Below are positions 23,601 to 36,595 of a stretch of DNA of 64,000 nt, one piece after another. The notes under the pieces are model-generated. The model was not told the origin of the DNA. It saw only the letters and a program-made list of their open reading frames with translations, and did no database searches. Position numbers and translations under genes: made by a program. How positions within the stretch are numbered: the first letter of the stretch is position 1; the number at the start of each line of letters is the position of its first letter. The stretch spans positions 28,102,861 through 28,166,860 of the forward strand of contig CM055109.1 in NCBI GenBank assembly GCA_029204225.1, read 5' to 3'. The stretch comes from Diphasiastrum complanatum. Taxonomy: Eukaryota; Streptophyta; Lycopodiopsida; Lycopodiales; Lycopodiaceae.

Positions 23601-25085
23601 TATCTTTCGCTTAGAGGAAAATATGAATCAGATTCTCATTTTGGTCACGTTTGGAACATTGTTCAGACCGGAAGAAATGTGGACAGTGTTGAGTCAGAAA
23701 CATAGGGGACTCAACGAACTAAGAAAGATAAGAAGATTGTGGAACAATTCACCATTCGAGATGGATTACTATTTCGGAATGAGAAAGTTTGCGTACCTGG
23801 TGAGGATGAGCTCAAACATAAGATTTTGTTTGAATGTCATGACATACCCTGTGCAGGACATCTCGGTATACACAAGACTTTGGACTTGGTTAAGAGGGAA
23901 TTTTATTGGCCAAAGCTCAAGCCATATGTCGAGTCATATGTTGTTAAATGCAAACCCTGTCAACTAGCAAAGACTGAACGCCATAAGGTGGTGGTTTGTT
24001 GCATTCGTTAGATATCCCATATAAGAAATGAGAAAGCATATCTATGGATTTTGTAGTTGGACTTCCAAAGACCCAACGATAAAATGATTCTATTTGGGTT
24101 GTAGTGGATCGGTTAACTAATTAGCTGCATTCATACTAGTCAAGTTAACTATAAAGGCTTCTAAGTTAGCCCAAATCTTTGTTGAAAGATTATTTCGGTT
24201 GTATGGTCTGCCAAGTGACATTGTTAATGGTAGAGATCCTAAGTTCACAGGTCACTTTTGGTCAGCAGTATTCCATAAACTTGAAACTTCTTTGAGTTTA
24301 AGTTCTTCTGATCATCTTGAATCAGATGGCCAGACAGAAAGGACTAATCAAACTATGGAAGATATTTTGAGGACGTATGTTTCTCACAAGCAATCTCATT
24401 GGGAAGATTATCTCCCACTGGTTGAGTTTGTATATAATAGTAGGAAACATTCTGCTACAGGTTACAGTCCTTTTATGCTTATGTATGGCTTTCAACCTAG
24501 ATCTCTAGTAAATGTTGAGACGAAGTCTGTTAAGATCCAGAAGGTTGCTGATTTTTTGCATGATATGCAAGAAATGTTGCAAGTGGCTAAGGATAGTATC
24601 CGAAGTGCTCAGGATAGAGCTAAACACTATACCGATCTTAAGAGATCTCCAAAAGATTTTAAAGTTGATGACTGGTATATCGTAGGATTCCAAAAGATTC
24701 TAAGACGTTACTTACTGGGAAGCATTATAAGCTGTCTACTTGTTATTGTGGACCTTTCAAGATTGTACATAGAATTGGTTCTATGGCGTATGAACTCGAT
24801 CTTCAAGGAAAATTGACTGCACACCCAGTATTTCATGTAAGTCGCTTGAAACTAAGTTTACATGATCGTGATACAGTTGGATCGGATGAGGATTTATCCC
24901 ATTTGGAAGATTTATCGCTTAGTGTACCTTTGGAACCTAAGAAAGTGCTCAAAACCAGAGATAAACAACTGAGAAATAGTTCTATCTCTGAGTGCTTAAT
25001 TCGGTGGAAGGGCCGTACTGAGGATGATGATTCGTGGGAGGTAGTTGATAACATAAAGAAGAATTTTTTGAATTTTAGTTTCTAA
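23601..25085 (+). pseudogene. Chromovirus integrase with chromodomain, broken
   Basis: The HHCC zinc region is at 23739-24011 (HLGIHKTLDLVKREFYWPKL, CKPCQLAKTER). The catalytic core around 24030-24200 has stops, then continues in 24199-24816 (YGLPSDIVNGRDPKFTGHFW, DGQTERTNQTMEDILRTYV). The C-terminal PVFHVSRLK box lies at about 24820-24855. A chromodomain at about 24985-25085 reads CLIRWKGRTEDDDSWEVVDN; in this family it is thought to steer integration to modified chromatin. The IN tail is frame-broken between 24816 and 24783. Confidence 0.88.
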
Positions 25086-25115
25086 GGATAGAAACAGTTT
25101 AAGGAGGGGAAAATG

Positions 25116-25632
25116 TTATGTCCATGATCAGGACATAGAATACAGTATACTCCTAGTCTTGGATACACGGTACTCCAGTGAAACAAGCTGTTAGTTATGC
25201 AACGTCATACTGGACGAGACCCGAAAGTAACTAATATCCTTGTGACGCCCAGAACACACTAAATGGAGTTTAGACAAGGTATGAGACAGTGTATGCATGT
25301 GTAGAGTTATCAATAGCAATTTTATGAATAGTTGGTCCATGCTTAGGACTCTATTCTAGGTCAATCTATGTATAGGAAACTTAGGGCTATGCATTGCTAT
25401 GTGCCCAGGATGCTTTTGGCTCCATATAATGGGTCCAAACTCACCCTACTCCTCATGATGGTTGTGAATTCATTGCCAGACTCTCACTCTACATTCGTGT
25501 TTCTTGTTCCTTGGCTTGGGGGTGAGGCTTCTAGAGATTGATTGGATGCTTCTACTTGGTTGGTTCGTTTCTCCATAGTGTGTTATCATTGTGTTGTGAT
25601 TTGTAAGTAAGATCTAAGGAGCTTCCCTTACA
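25116..25632 (+). repeat. 3' LTR of chromovirus, followed by another leader
   Basis: 517 bp, TGTTATGTCC...CCCTTACA, preceded by the PPT. Directly followed by a mutated primer site (TGGTATCAGATC, 25634-25645) and leader sequence. Confidence 0.92.
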
Positions 25633-25699
25633 GTGGTATCAGATCAGGCTTACAAGTTTGGAGAGGTGGTGCTTTTCATTGGAGCTTGGTGGTATTCAA
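25633..25699 (+). mobile_element. Second copy of chromovirus primer site and leader start
   Basis: About 67 bases after the 3' LTR match 19666-19732 closely and then end abruptly at GGTGGTATTCAA. This shows the right-hand LTR also served as a 5' LTR of an adjacent element. Confidence 0.88.
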
Positions 25700-25775
25700 A
25701 AATCATATCCAAAATATCTTTCAATCAAGTGTTAGCAACTGTGCTAACACATAGAAAATAAAAAGAAAGAAATAA

Positions 25776-28490
25776 ATGAAAAACCCACTTCAAATTCAAC
25801 CGCCGGGTGACCTAACCATTGTTCGGGAAGTTTCTGAGATTGCCTTTAGTCCTACACCAGTCCCCGAAAATTTCCAGGTACCATTTCGACAAGAGAAAGG
25901 CAAGGCCCCCCTCGAATCTCCAGCCCATGATGTTCCTGCATACTTTAAAGACTATACGATCGAGGATGTCACAATCCAATTACCCCAAGCTCAATGTGAG
26001 CCAACTGGTAATTCACCCTACAAAGGCCCTACACAAACCATAACCCTTTCCTTGAGTGAGCCAAATGAAATCAACAAATAAGTTGTCCACGTCGGAGCTC
26101 ATCTCAATCGCCAACAACTTAAACGGCTTGAAAAGCTCCTGCAAAAATATCGACATGTCTTTTCCTGGACCTATAAAGACATGAAAGGCGTCTCACCCCA
26201 AGTAGTTGTGCATCGTATCCCGCTTAAACCGGGTGCAAGAGCCACTGCTAGTCGTCCACACAGATGCAATCCCATCTATAAGGCCAACATCAAAGAAAAA
26301 TTACAATGCCTCTTAGATGCAGGATTTATCTATGAAATTGAGCATACTGAGTGGGTCTCTCCAATTGTCATCATCCCCAAGAAAAATAGAAAACTCCGAA
26401 TCTGTGTCAATTTTAAGAAAATTTCGAAGAAACACGCCATCCAAAATCTCTCTTAATCCTGAAAAATGCCAAATTTGGGTAACCCATGGTATTGTGTTAG
26501 GACATATTATCTCACGAAATGGCATTGCCACTAACCCTGAAAAGATCCTTATCATTCAAAATCTACCGGATCCGCGTACTATACGTGAAGTTTAATCTTT
26601 CCTTGGCCACGCCAACTACTATCAATGCTTTATTTTTTATTTTGCTAACAAAGCACGCTTAATCTACAAAGTAGTTGTAGTTCCCAAATGGACGGATGAA
26701 CAATGTGTCGTCTTTAATCAACTCAAAGAAGTCCTTACCAATGCACCCATCCTCCGGGATCCTGATTATTCTAAAGAATTCCATGTGCATACCGATGCAT
26801 CCAAGTATGCCATTGGAGCAATGCTCACCCAACCGGGATAATTCAAAAAGGACTACCCAATCCATTTTCTTAGTCGACAATTGATACCTGTTGAAGTCAA
26901 TTATACCACTACCGAACGTGAAGCCTTGGCAATGGTATATGCAGTTCAGAAGTTTTGCCATTATCTTCTAGGAAAAGTCTTTGCGTTCTCCACTGATCAT
27001 CAAGCATTGTTGTATCTCATCAACAAGACCTGCACCACTGGCTGTATTACTAGATGGATCCTATTACTGCGAGAATTTGAGTTTAGGATCGTGGTTTGTA
27101 AGGGAGTTCAACATTTTCTAGCAGACCATCTATCCTGAATCCCTAACCTTTCTACCCCTGATCAAGGCGTCAACGATGATTTACTAGATGCAATCCTTTT
27201 TCAAGTTGACTCTACACCTATATGGGCTCAGGAAATTACAGAATATTTAACTTCAGGGCAGATGGATCCTTCCTTCTCTAAACCTGAACAGCGTGCGTTG
27301 GTCCCCAAAACTAAACCTTATACGTTAATTGCAGGACAACTCTACAAGCAAGGGTTAGATGGAATTATCCGACGATGTCTTACTGAAGGTGAAATACCCT
27401 CTGTAATGTCCCTCACTCATGAAGGTATTGGTGCAGGCCATTTCTCTTCTGAAACAACTGCTAAGAAAATCCTCTTGGCCAATTTTTGGTGGCCAACACA
27501 CTTCAAGGATACGCACAATTACACTAAGGCTTGTGATGTCTGCCAACGCACAAAATGCTTTCAAAAAACAGACTACATGCCTTTACACCCCGCAACCACT
27601 GATCAAGCTTTCCAGAAATGGGAAATTGATTATGTCGGACCTATTAGTCTTGCTGCTCGACACACACAATCTCATTACATCATAGTAGCTATGGACTATT
27701 GCACCAAATGGGCTGAAGCAAGAGCTGTTCGCAATGCTGATGCTCGTTCTACTGCCAAATTTCTCTACGAACAGGTTATAGTTCATTTCGGATGTCCTCT
27801 AGAGCTTATCAGTGATAGGGGTACACATTTCATTAACTCTGTCATAGCAGATCTTCTTTCCAAATTTTTTGTGGTACATCGCAAAAGCTTCCCATACTAT
27901 CTACGCTGCAATGGCCATGCAGAATCCACCAATAAAATCCTATGTGGAATTCTCACCAAAACCGTCGAATCCAGCCGATCTGATTGGGAACTCAAACTCC
28001 ATGTTGCTCTTTGGGCTTATCGCACCACCCCGAAGCAAGCTACAGGCTTAACCTCTTTTCATCTCACATATGGCCAAGAAGCCGTTATGCCTGTGGAATT
28101 CCATATCCCCTCCCTTTGAGTAGCCTATAACCTTTAGCTTGATACTCACCAGAATCTAGCAAACAGGTTATTTCATCGGAAGCAACTCTGTGAAACACGA
28201 CGAATCAGCATCCATGCTCAACAAGTCCACAAACGATGACAAAAAGCATGGCATGATCGATCATTGAAACTTAGAGACTTCTAGGTTGGAGATAAGGTCC
28301 TGCTATACTAGGCCAAAGCCTTCAAAGGCAAACTGAATTTTTTTGGCCAAGGACCTTACGTCATTAAGAAAATCTTTGCCTTTGAATATGTACAACTCCA
28401 AATCCTTCAAGGCAATATCCTCGACACAATGGTCAATGGGAGCCGACTGAGAAAGTACAATGAACCTTGTTTTTATCTTGATATGTATTA
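25776..28490 (+). pseudogene. Ty3/gypsy (non-chromoviral) pol with deleted RT core
   Basis: The pre-RT spacer is at 25776-26081. The RT N-terminus follows (HRIPLKPGARATASRPHR, EWVSPIVIIPKKNRKLRICV). At about 26445 the sequence jumps to a later RT block (LNPEKCQIWVTHGIVLGHII), so the part with the LPFGL and YxDD motifs is gone. The RNase H region follows (HVHTDASKYAIGAMLTQPG, ALAMVYAVQKF). The integrase at 27262-28119 is one open frame: zinc residues H, H, C, C (HEGIGAGHF, CDVCQRT), core D (WEIDYVGPI), D (LISDRGTHF) and E (CNGHAESTNK). The decayed C-terminus (GPYVIKKIFAFEYVQL, NGSRLRKYN) to about 28490 lacks a chromodomain, as in Tat/Athila-type elements. Confidence 0.88.
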
Positions 28491-29179
28491 GTTGTTTTCT
28501 TTTCTACGATTCTTCTTTATTTTTCTTATTGTTTGCCTGCCATTTTGACAATATTTTCTGTTGTGCTTTCTTGTTTAAACCATCAAGATACTATCAGATC
28601 AGGTATACCAACAGTCTTCTCTGAGAAAATCACAAAAGTCATTAATTTCAAAAGAAATTTTTTCACAACATCTCAAATAAAATTTGCCTGACCCCTTTTC
28701 TACAGAGCACGATTCATTTTTGGCTTCTGCGAATTCTGTCTCAGATAAAAAAATTTCTAAAAAATAGAAAAATGTAGTTTTATTCATCATATATCCATCA
28801 TCAAAATTCGTCGACAATTCGCTGGAGCTCAAAATGATTGCCACGATTTCTCTGTCATCTCTGCAAATTCTGATCAGACACAATTTGGCACTATCAGTCA
28901 ATTTTTTTCTTTTGGCATAAAAAACTCACTTACAAGAATTTGCGGACCCTCAAAATGTTGAGTCTCAAAATTTGCAATCATCATTACCAAATCATAGACG
29001 CTGAGGATGATTTTTGAGTAAAGTTGCAAATTCTTGCCAAAAAAAGTCTATATATAGTCCTCCACCCTTCTCTCCACGAGTTCATTTTAGATTGCTGCTC
29101 TCGAGTTCATGCCAAAAATTTTCAAAATTCTTAGAGCAATCTAAAGTCACTGCTATCATGGCTTCTCGCGATTCCTCAC
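28491..29179. other. 3' untranslated region of gypsy element with a TATA-like site
   Basis: AT-rich, no coding match. TATATATA at 29049-29056 is followed about 100 bases later by ATG 29158 and a short frame (ASRDSSLSLHRRKPPHPYSG) on the plus strand, overlapping the end of the antisense ORF. This could be an LTR promoter; no LTR ends were found. Confidence 0.35.
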
Positions 29180-29885
29180 TCAGCTTGCATCGCCGTAAAC
29201 CCCCTCATCCTTATTCAGGGGATATTTTTTGGCTCGCTTTTTTGTGCTAGGATAAACATCATCCAGCTCCTTGATGGCAGTAGCCACCCTAGACCCCAAT
29301 TGTTTGGTGACCAACATGTGAAGGAGATAACCACATTTGGTAGTTGGTTTTCGGGCTTTCAGAGCTCCGCACAGCTTTTCTGCTACCTTCTCAGCCCACT
29401 TATAATTTTGAGTGGGATCGTCCATGGTGAGGGTCAAAGAAAAGAGGTCACTCGGTGGTATGCGATCCATCTTGACGGTATGCACTTCGACCATGGTGAC
29501 GAGGATTTCTGAGGTGGCCCGTAGATGGGGATCCGTGATGAGGCGGATAGCGATCCCATCGTTGGTTTGGGCAATGGTTTTGTCGTCCTTTGTTAGAAAG
29601 TTTGTGAAGTACTTGGCATTGTAGCTGGTGCCCTTGCCATGGATTGTCTCTCCGAGATTAGGGAAGTTGATCCCCAGGAGAGACGTTGATGATGGTATAG
29701 CTGCCACTCTTGGATGTAATCCGAAAAGTTTGGAATTCATCCGAATAGGTGGAGTAGGCCGCTCGGATGAGGCTCTCGCTCTATTGGTCCCAGAAAAGTG
29801 TCAGATCAAAGCCAAGGTTTGTGAGAATATCCTTGGCCAGGGTGAGCTGCTCAGCGTATTTCTTGATCTCCAAGAACCTCCATAG
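29180..29885 (-). CDS. Antisense ORF behind gypsy pol, function unknown (frameshifted)
   Basis: Opposite in orientation to the adjacent pol. The main frame at 29180-29740 has 186 codons (GKGTSYNAKYFTNFLTKDD, PPSDLFSLTLTMDD, a lysine-rich C-terminus). The upstream frame at about 29700-29885 reads RFLEIKKYAEQLTLAKDILT, a TAG, then AAYSTYSDEFQTFRI, so the original protein was probably 230 residues or longer and a frameshift near 29690 separates the parts. No domain recognised. Some plant Tat-lineage gypsy elements, such as Grande, are described with an antisense ORF between pol and the 3' LTR; position and strand here fit, but homology is not shown. It could instead be coding sequence of an unrelated element. 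Confidence 0.45.
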
Positions 29886-29899
29886 GCTTATGGAAAGTC

Positions 29900-30345
29900 A
29901 AGAGACTCCTTCCATAACCTATGACTCTTTGAATGCCTTTCTTGTGGGAGTTGGGAACTCAATGGACACTTTAGAAGGGCGCCCTTTTACTAGGTCCCAT
30001 TTCCCAAGTTGTGCATGTATACTTTGGTCCTAGATCATTAAAGTGATATGGTTCAAGGTTGAGGCCCAAGGTTTAGAAAAATAGACATCCAATGATTTTT
30101 AACACCTCTCTAGGTTCCATACCTCCATCCAAGGCATAGACACCTATTTGTCTTTAACCAAGGACACTAGTACCTTAATCTAAGACACCTGTCCTTAACC
30201 CTAAGGGTACCCCTTATTTAAGGATCACGTGACTTCATACCTCCGACCAAGGTATAGTCACATGTATGTCCTTATCCAAAGGCACATACCCTTAATCCTA
30301 AGGGTAACCCTTATCCAAGGGTAACTTGCCGTTTAGCCCCCAACA
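29900..30345 (-). repeat. Candidate 3' LTR of minus-strand gypsy remnant with internal repeat
   Basis: On the minus strand it begins TGTTGGGGGCTAAACGG at 30345, right after the coding end. A block of about 110 bp (CATACCTCC ... CCTTAATC) occurs twice at 30117-30325. The other LTR end is not defined. Confidence 0.4.
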
Positions 30346-32027
30346 CTAAATGGACCAATAGGGGTCTGAAGTACTGCTAGTTACATAGGTATGTAACCTT
30401 CCTTCTTCCATAGGGACCAGGGTCTCCCCAACCCCCAATGAGGGTTTCAACTTACTAACATGGAAAACATGATGAATTCCAACATTAGCTGGAAGGTCTA
30501 GTTTGTATGCGACCTTGTTTATCACTTGTATAACCTTAAAAGGACCGCAATACCTAGGCGCCAACTTTGCACACTTACCAGTTTTCAAGCCCCTAGAGTG
30601 ATTAGAGACCCTCAAAAATACCTAGTCGTTGACTACGAATACCTTGTGCTTCTAAAATAGATCAGCATAGTGCCTTGGCCTGTCTTACGCACTACTAATG
30701 CTATCTTTAACCAACTGTAATATTTCTTGCATATCCGCAAAGAAATCAACTGCGGCGTGCACCCGCAGGTTTTTTCATGCCAACACTAATTGGTGATCGA
30801 GGTTGAAAACCATACATAAGCATGAAAGGGCTGAATTTGGTTGATGAATGTTTTGCACTGTTATATGCAAATTTCACCAGTGGAAGGTATTGTTCCCAAT
30901 CAGATTGTCGATGGCCCACATATGCTCGAAGCATATCCTCCATCGTCTGATTGGTCCTTTCCGTTTGACCGTCTAATTCCGGATGATCTGTAGAACTCAT
31001 ACTTAAACTTGTCTCCAACTTTACAGATACTGCTTGCCAAAAATTCCTAGTGAATTTTGGGTCACAGCCATTGACAATATCGCAAGGCATCCAGTATAGT
31101 CAAAAAAGCTTCTCAACAAACAGTTGAGCTAGTTCTGAAGGTTTAACAATAGTCTTTGTTGCGGTAAATTGAGCAAACTTTGTAAGTTTGTCAATAATGA
31201 CCCAAACCGAATTGTGGCCCTTCCCTGTACAAGGAAGTCCGACCACAAAATCCATAGATATGCAGCATCACAGAAATATCGAAGAGTCTGATGATCCGTC
31301 AAAACTTCAAATCTGGCTCCATACAAATAATGTCGTCAAATTTTCAAGGAATGACTCTTAGCCCTCCGGCTTAGCTTCTTATAGCCTTTCAAGGCCTGGG
31401 TAAGGGGAAATGCCAATAGAGTAAATTGGGGAATATGCCGACGAAAAAATCCTACAAACCCCAAGAAAGACTTGATTTCTTGAACTGTGGTGAGAATAAG
31501 CCAATCAATAACCCTCTAGATATGATCGGCCTCAATCTCCACTTCTCGTTTAAAAATCTTATGCCCCAAGTAGGACAATTCCATCACAAAAAAAGTCATA
31601 CATAGACTCTTTGGCAAAGAGCTTTTCTCTTCTTAGGATGTGCCAGACAATCCTAAGATGCTCTTTATGTTCCGCCAAAGTCTTACTGAACACTAGGATA
31701 TCATCTAAAAATACCACTACGAATCTTCCCAAATATGGCCTGAACAAATCGTTCATCATCTATTGGAAAGTTGTCGGTGCATTGGTTAGACCAAAAGGCA
31801 AACCAAAAATTCATAGTGTCCAAAGCGAGTTCGAAAATCCATTTTGGTATATCTTCTACCCTAATGCGTATCTGATGGAATCCCGACCTTAGATCTATCT
31901 TGGTAAAGTACCCAACACCACCAAGATAATCTATTAGGTCATCCATCCGCGGCAGTGGATATCTATTCTTAACGGTTACCTTGTTCAATTTCTTAACTTT
32001 TAATGCACTTAAGGTCATTAGGTCCAA
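30346..32027 (-). pseudogene. Decayed gypsy pol fragment (RT to integrase C-terminus), minus strand
   Basis: Read right to left: RT starts at 32027 ([36 protein letters not shown]), with the active site FLDD at 31559-31759 ([20 protein letters not shown]). A scrap of RNase H (YGARFEVLTDHQTLRYFCD, 31129-31326) jumps straight into integrase sequence. The integrase core end is at 30746-31090 (IVNGCDPKFTRNFWQAV, DGQTERTNQTMEDML), and the C-terminal domain at 30346-30615 ([32 protein letters not shown]). The frame is broken throughout. It resembles the chromovirus at 19147 in motif wording, but no chromodomain is readable after HVSKLK. Confidence 0.88.
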
Positions 32028-35000
32028 AGACTAAAGAACTAAGAAAAAAAATACATTTGTTTGAGTTAGAATTCTGATTGGTTTTTCAACAAGTCACTTT
32101 GAATCAAGCTGTGTTTGTTCATGTAGAAAAGCATTGGAATCATTTAAAATTGGCTCAATGAAATTTACTATCTAAAGTTCCAAAGTTTCATTTTTTATAC
32201 ATTGATATATTTGTTCGTTATGGTGTGTTATTCTTAGCTCCATGTTCTTTATTATTTCTATGAGAATTATCAGTTGTAGAGCTATATTCGCCTTAAATCT
32301 AGAATGGCCAACTTTCTTGCAGCATGTGCAATGCATTTTTGGTCACTTGGAATGGTATAATGCCCTTTGAATATCAACATGCCACATATGTTGAATAATA
32401 CTACGGCTAGCTAGTTCATTGATCAAATTTCATTGTCTTATTTAAGAAAATCAATTCCAATGTAAATGCTTTGATACTTTCTATGAGTGTTGCCATATGA
32501 TTTAAATTATGCTTTCTACTTGACCTTTGGCATGACAAGCAAAGGGTATTCATTCATAACCAATTTATGCTTGTCTATCTCTAGAAATGAGCTTATATGA
32601 CTTTACCATTATTAGAAAAAACATTCATTGTGCTATCGTGAGGCCAAAAAGTGTAGATTCCATTTGTACATACTAGTATTTGTGGTGCCCAAGTTTTCAT
32701 TCCTATTATATCGTTTGTTGGTGCTAATCCTACACTCATAGGTTGTTGATGTATAGCAACTACTTGTGAATTATATTGAAATCCTTATGGGCAAATAGAT
32801 ATTATCCATTTTTTTGGAGGTTATTTAGTTGGTACATATTGCTTTAGAAGACATTATGTCTTATGGAGTATTGATTCATGGTTTCATGAAACTTCAAAAG
32901 TAATGGCACAAATTTATACGCTAGATAGATGTCGGTCCTAGGCATGTTGGATTCTTCTAAAAACTCTTGTTTGATTTCAATGATTGAATGAATTGAGTAT
33001 GTCACTAGATTGAAATACCCATCATTTGAGCTTTTTCTTAATGTCATACTCAATAGTAACATTTGGCAGATGTCTATTGTCGCTTTGCTCTTGATGCAAG
33101 CTTATTTAAGCTTCTATATATTTATCCTCCATCATCGAATGAAGCAAAATGTTTTAAAAAATGAGAAGTCTATTCAAGATATATATTTATTTTTCTAGTT
33201 ACCTATGTAGCTTGAAGTTCCATACCAGTTGGTTATTTTCAACTTGTTTTTGTTTTTTTTGCATCATATTCTCTTCTAGCTTAGTTTTGAAGTTGCAATC
33301 CAAGTATTAAGCTTGTGTCTTTTGCATTTTATCCTTGTTTTTGGTTGTATTATATCTTAAAATTGATCTTGCTTTGCTTTGAGAGGGCTCCTCTTTATCA
33401 CTTAAAATGAATCACCATTAGGGGAGTTTTGAGCTCCAAAAAGACCCTTCAAGAATTCGTGCAAGATGCCTTTTTATTATAAAAATATTATAATACTAAT
33501 ACTTTTGACTTGCCGTAACTTTTCAATTGAGAAGTATGTCATGTAACACATCATTGGAAAGCCCTTGTCAAGCGCTTTCCAATGCACTAAAGTTCGCTAA
33601 TTCAGACTTACCACTAAAAAGTTATGCGATTTTTAGTGTGGAATCAAAATGTGGACTAAAAAAGTTACGTTACGTAGATTTCAAATTTGAGTGTTTTGAT
33701 TGGTCCATGTGTAAGAAAAGTTTGAGAAAAATTATAAAAAAGAATCTTTACAAATGGTCTTTTTTGGATTTAGAACTCCTCTAATGTCTACTTCACATAA
33801 GCAATTATTCTGAAAATATGTTGAAGGATATTGGTTGTTTTTATGATCAATACCTCTTTGAAATGACAACTTCTCAAGTGCTATGTTCTTACAAGTGCTT
33901 CACAAGATGTACATAGATTTGAATAATATTTTCACATTTTTCTTCAATAACAATGTTGCAATAAGCTATAAAAGAATTACATCTTGTTTGAATTCACACC
34001 AAAGATGTTGGATAAAATCTAATTATGTTAATATCACTAAAAATATGCCAGGTAGGCATAAGTGGTTATAATTATTGAATGGTAACATTGGCATTATCAC
34101 ATATTCTTCATGAATCCTCCTACATAACGATTCTAGAAAAAGTAGTGTAAATATGAAGTACACGAAATCACACTTTCTTGTATCTGCACCATATCTTCAT
34201 AACATGGCAAATACGATGTACACCCAAATCTCTTGTTGTCAATTCATTCTCATCATTCTCTCGTCATTATAAAAACCCTCACCTTATTGATTATTCACAC
34301 ACTAGATTATTATAATTTTAGCATCTCATGATAATACACTCACACGTGGCAATAAAATTATGCAATTCCTTCATATGCACATTCTTGTCTACAAATGAGA
34401 ACATGGCTAGGGACTAGTTAAGCTTTATCAGTATGTGTTGCTTGTACTCATCATAGCATACAGGTCTCCAACGTTATGGTAATGGATATTTCATGCAAAC
34501 AAATGATATATCACAATCATAATCTAGATCGTACACATGATTTGATAATACATTGAACATACAAACTCTTTCCCTAGACTTGAATCTACTATAGGCCTAT
34601 ATATGTGTTGTACATCATCAACATAAATGACAATCGTTGATCAACATCTATCCACAATGTACACATTATTGGTCCTAGAGGATATGTAACCTTAATCAAG
34701 ACACCCAACAATATTCATATGTGCTTCTATTGAGCATGAAGGCTTGACAACATCTTGTTGTAGTTTCAAAGGGCATTTATGCACATAGACTTTTGCATGA
34801 ATGCATAGACTTTATTTCATATCTGTGTGTTGAATAGTGGTAGTTGTACCTTCAAAAGCATTTATGCTCATAGACTTTCACATGCAGGCATATACTTTCA
34901 TATGTATTTCTTGAATATTGCTCTTACATATTTTCACCTAAGACTTTTCATCACTTTATACTCAGCATCAATCATTCCATAGCTCGTCTCTCCAATTTTA

Positions 35001-36595
35001 ACACCGTTCCTCGTGTTGTGAAGAATGCGCACAAAATGGCAACAACAATCACTATGATCATTAACCACAATAGAACATAATATCTCTGGGCTTGATGTTA
35101 ACGTTGTGTGATATGTCTGGACTCAGAGTAATTACAGACCCACTTCTACTGCCACATTACCTGTTAGACACGGTTGATGGACGAGCTAGCCAACTACTCA
35201 ATACCTACTCTAAGCATCTGTGGGCTGATGATGTCTATGTTATGTATTAATTCTTGGAGCACAGACTTCAGCTAATATGGATGCCTGCCACCATCTGCAA
35301 CAACATTCAATGCTTTAACAAACTTGAGCTCATATACATGTATGAGTACAACAACTATCTGCGGCAGATATCAATGTTGCAGCAGAATGCCTTGATATGT
35401 ACTATGTAGCATGAGTTCTTCTTTCTGGGGGTAGTTGTCAATGCTTGAACAAACTTAACCAAATATGTGGGCTCCCCTCACCCTATGCACAGCTAATCGA
35501 TCACAATATAGCACATACGACCAAGAGAACAATTTCCACGCACATTCTGTAATAACTCAACAATGTTGATCAAAGATCTGTCTAGATATCGTCAATGCAT
35601 GCTGAGCATTACAAGGGGTTTCTCATTACAAACATACACACAGAGGGTCTAATCTATCCACACGATACAGAAAGCAACAATATTATATATTGGCATATGG
35701 ATTTTAAAGGTTTAGAGTACCCAACAGAAAGTCATTTTCTTGCTTCTCAACAACCTCATATATTGTCAAAAAGACAACTTTCATATGGAAAAATTCCAAC
35801 TCCAAAAGTGCCATGTAAGTAAGCAAATGGTTAGAGAGAGAGAGGCAAAATGACCATATTATCTTGCTGTTTTCCAAGATTCTAGTACTACCTACAAGCT
35901 AATTTGTGTGGTTAGCTTGTTCTAGAATGCATATTTATCAACATGATAGTTATAGTTAATGAAACAAGCACAAAACAAATCATGTTGCCAAGAAGATTTG
36001 ATTTGTACATTTTCAATTACAGGGTTTGATTGCGCCATATCACTAGCATGAGAAGAGAATTTGGTTGAGTATGGTGTTTCCTACCAGATTTTCTGAAAAC
36101 TTTTGAACATAATCTCTAAAGCATTCAACCCATTGCTTGTTAAACAACATACATACTATAATTTAGCACTTGACATGGTAAACTTTAATTGCATGTATCT
36201 ACTTCAAGATAATTCCAAATTCATTTTTATTTTAAAAATGTTGTTGTCATTGTAAGAATTTTTAAAGTAGATAGTTGTAGACAATTATAGTGAAATACAT
36301 GGTATTACTATTAGAAATCAAGTTTTGATCTATGTAAGCTATAATTTGGTATTATACGGTTAACTTAGCTTATTGTTTTAATTGTGATCGGGACTCAACC
36401 CGCTATCGACACATTTGTTAGGACGTGTGTCCTGTCGCTGGCTACTTGGATTGGCTTGCTTCTTGATGGTTCTTCAAGAGCTGTAAAATACATTTGAATC
36501 CAGCCTCAATTGATTAGATTTAATGAACAAAGTCAAATCCAATCAATGGCATACTAACTTTGATGCTTTCTCATAGATCTAGCATCAAAAAACTC
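32028..36595. other. Long stretch without recognisable genes
   Basis: AT-rich with many stops on both strands. The only hint of coding is minus strand about 32270-32345, CTCCKKVGHSRFKAN, which looks like a gag zinc knuckle whose last Cys is lost, followed further down the minus strand (about 32590-32720) by an open stretch with WAPQILVCTNGIYTFWPHDS that I cannot assign. Frames at 33527-33784 and 35595-35822 have no recognisable domains. Confidence 0.5.

Larger units (their letters stand above)
19147..25632 (+). mobile_element. Ty3/gypsy chromovirus with both LTRs, coding regions broken
   Basis: Two LTRs, 519 bp (19147-19665) and 517 bp (25116-25632), with roughly twenty differences by eye, so it is older than the copia at 11862. 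The primer-binding site TGGTATCAGAGC is at 19667-19678, and the PPT AAGGAGGGGAAAA just before 25116. Gag, zinc knuckle, protease, RT, RNase H, integrase and a C-terminal chromodomain are recognisable in gypsy order but carry several stops and frameshifts. The chromodomain places it among the chromoviruses. After the second LTR the primer site and leader appear again (25633-25699). Confidence 0.93.
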
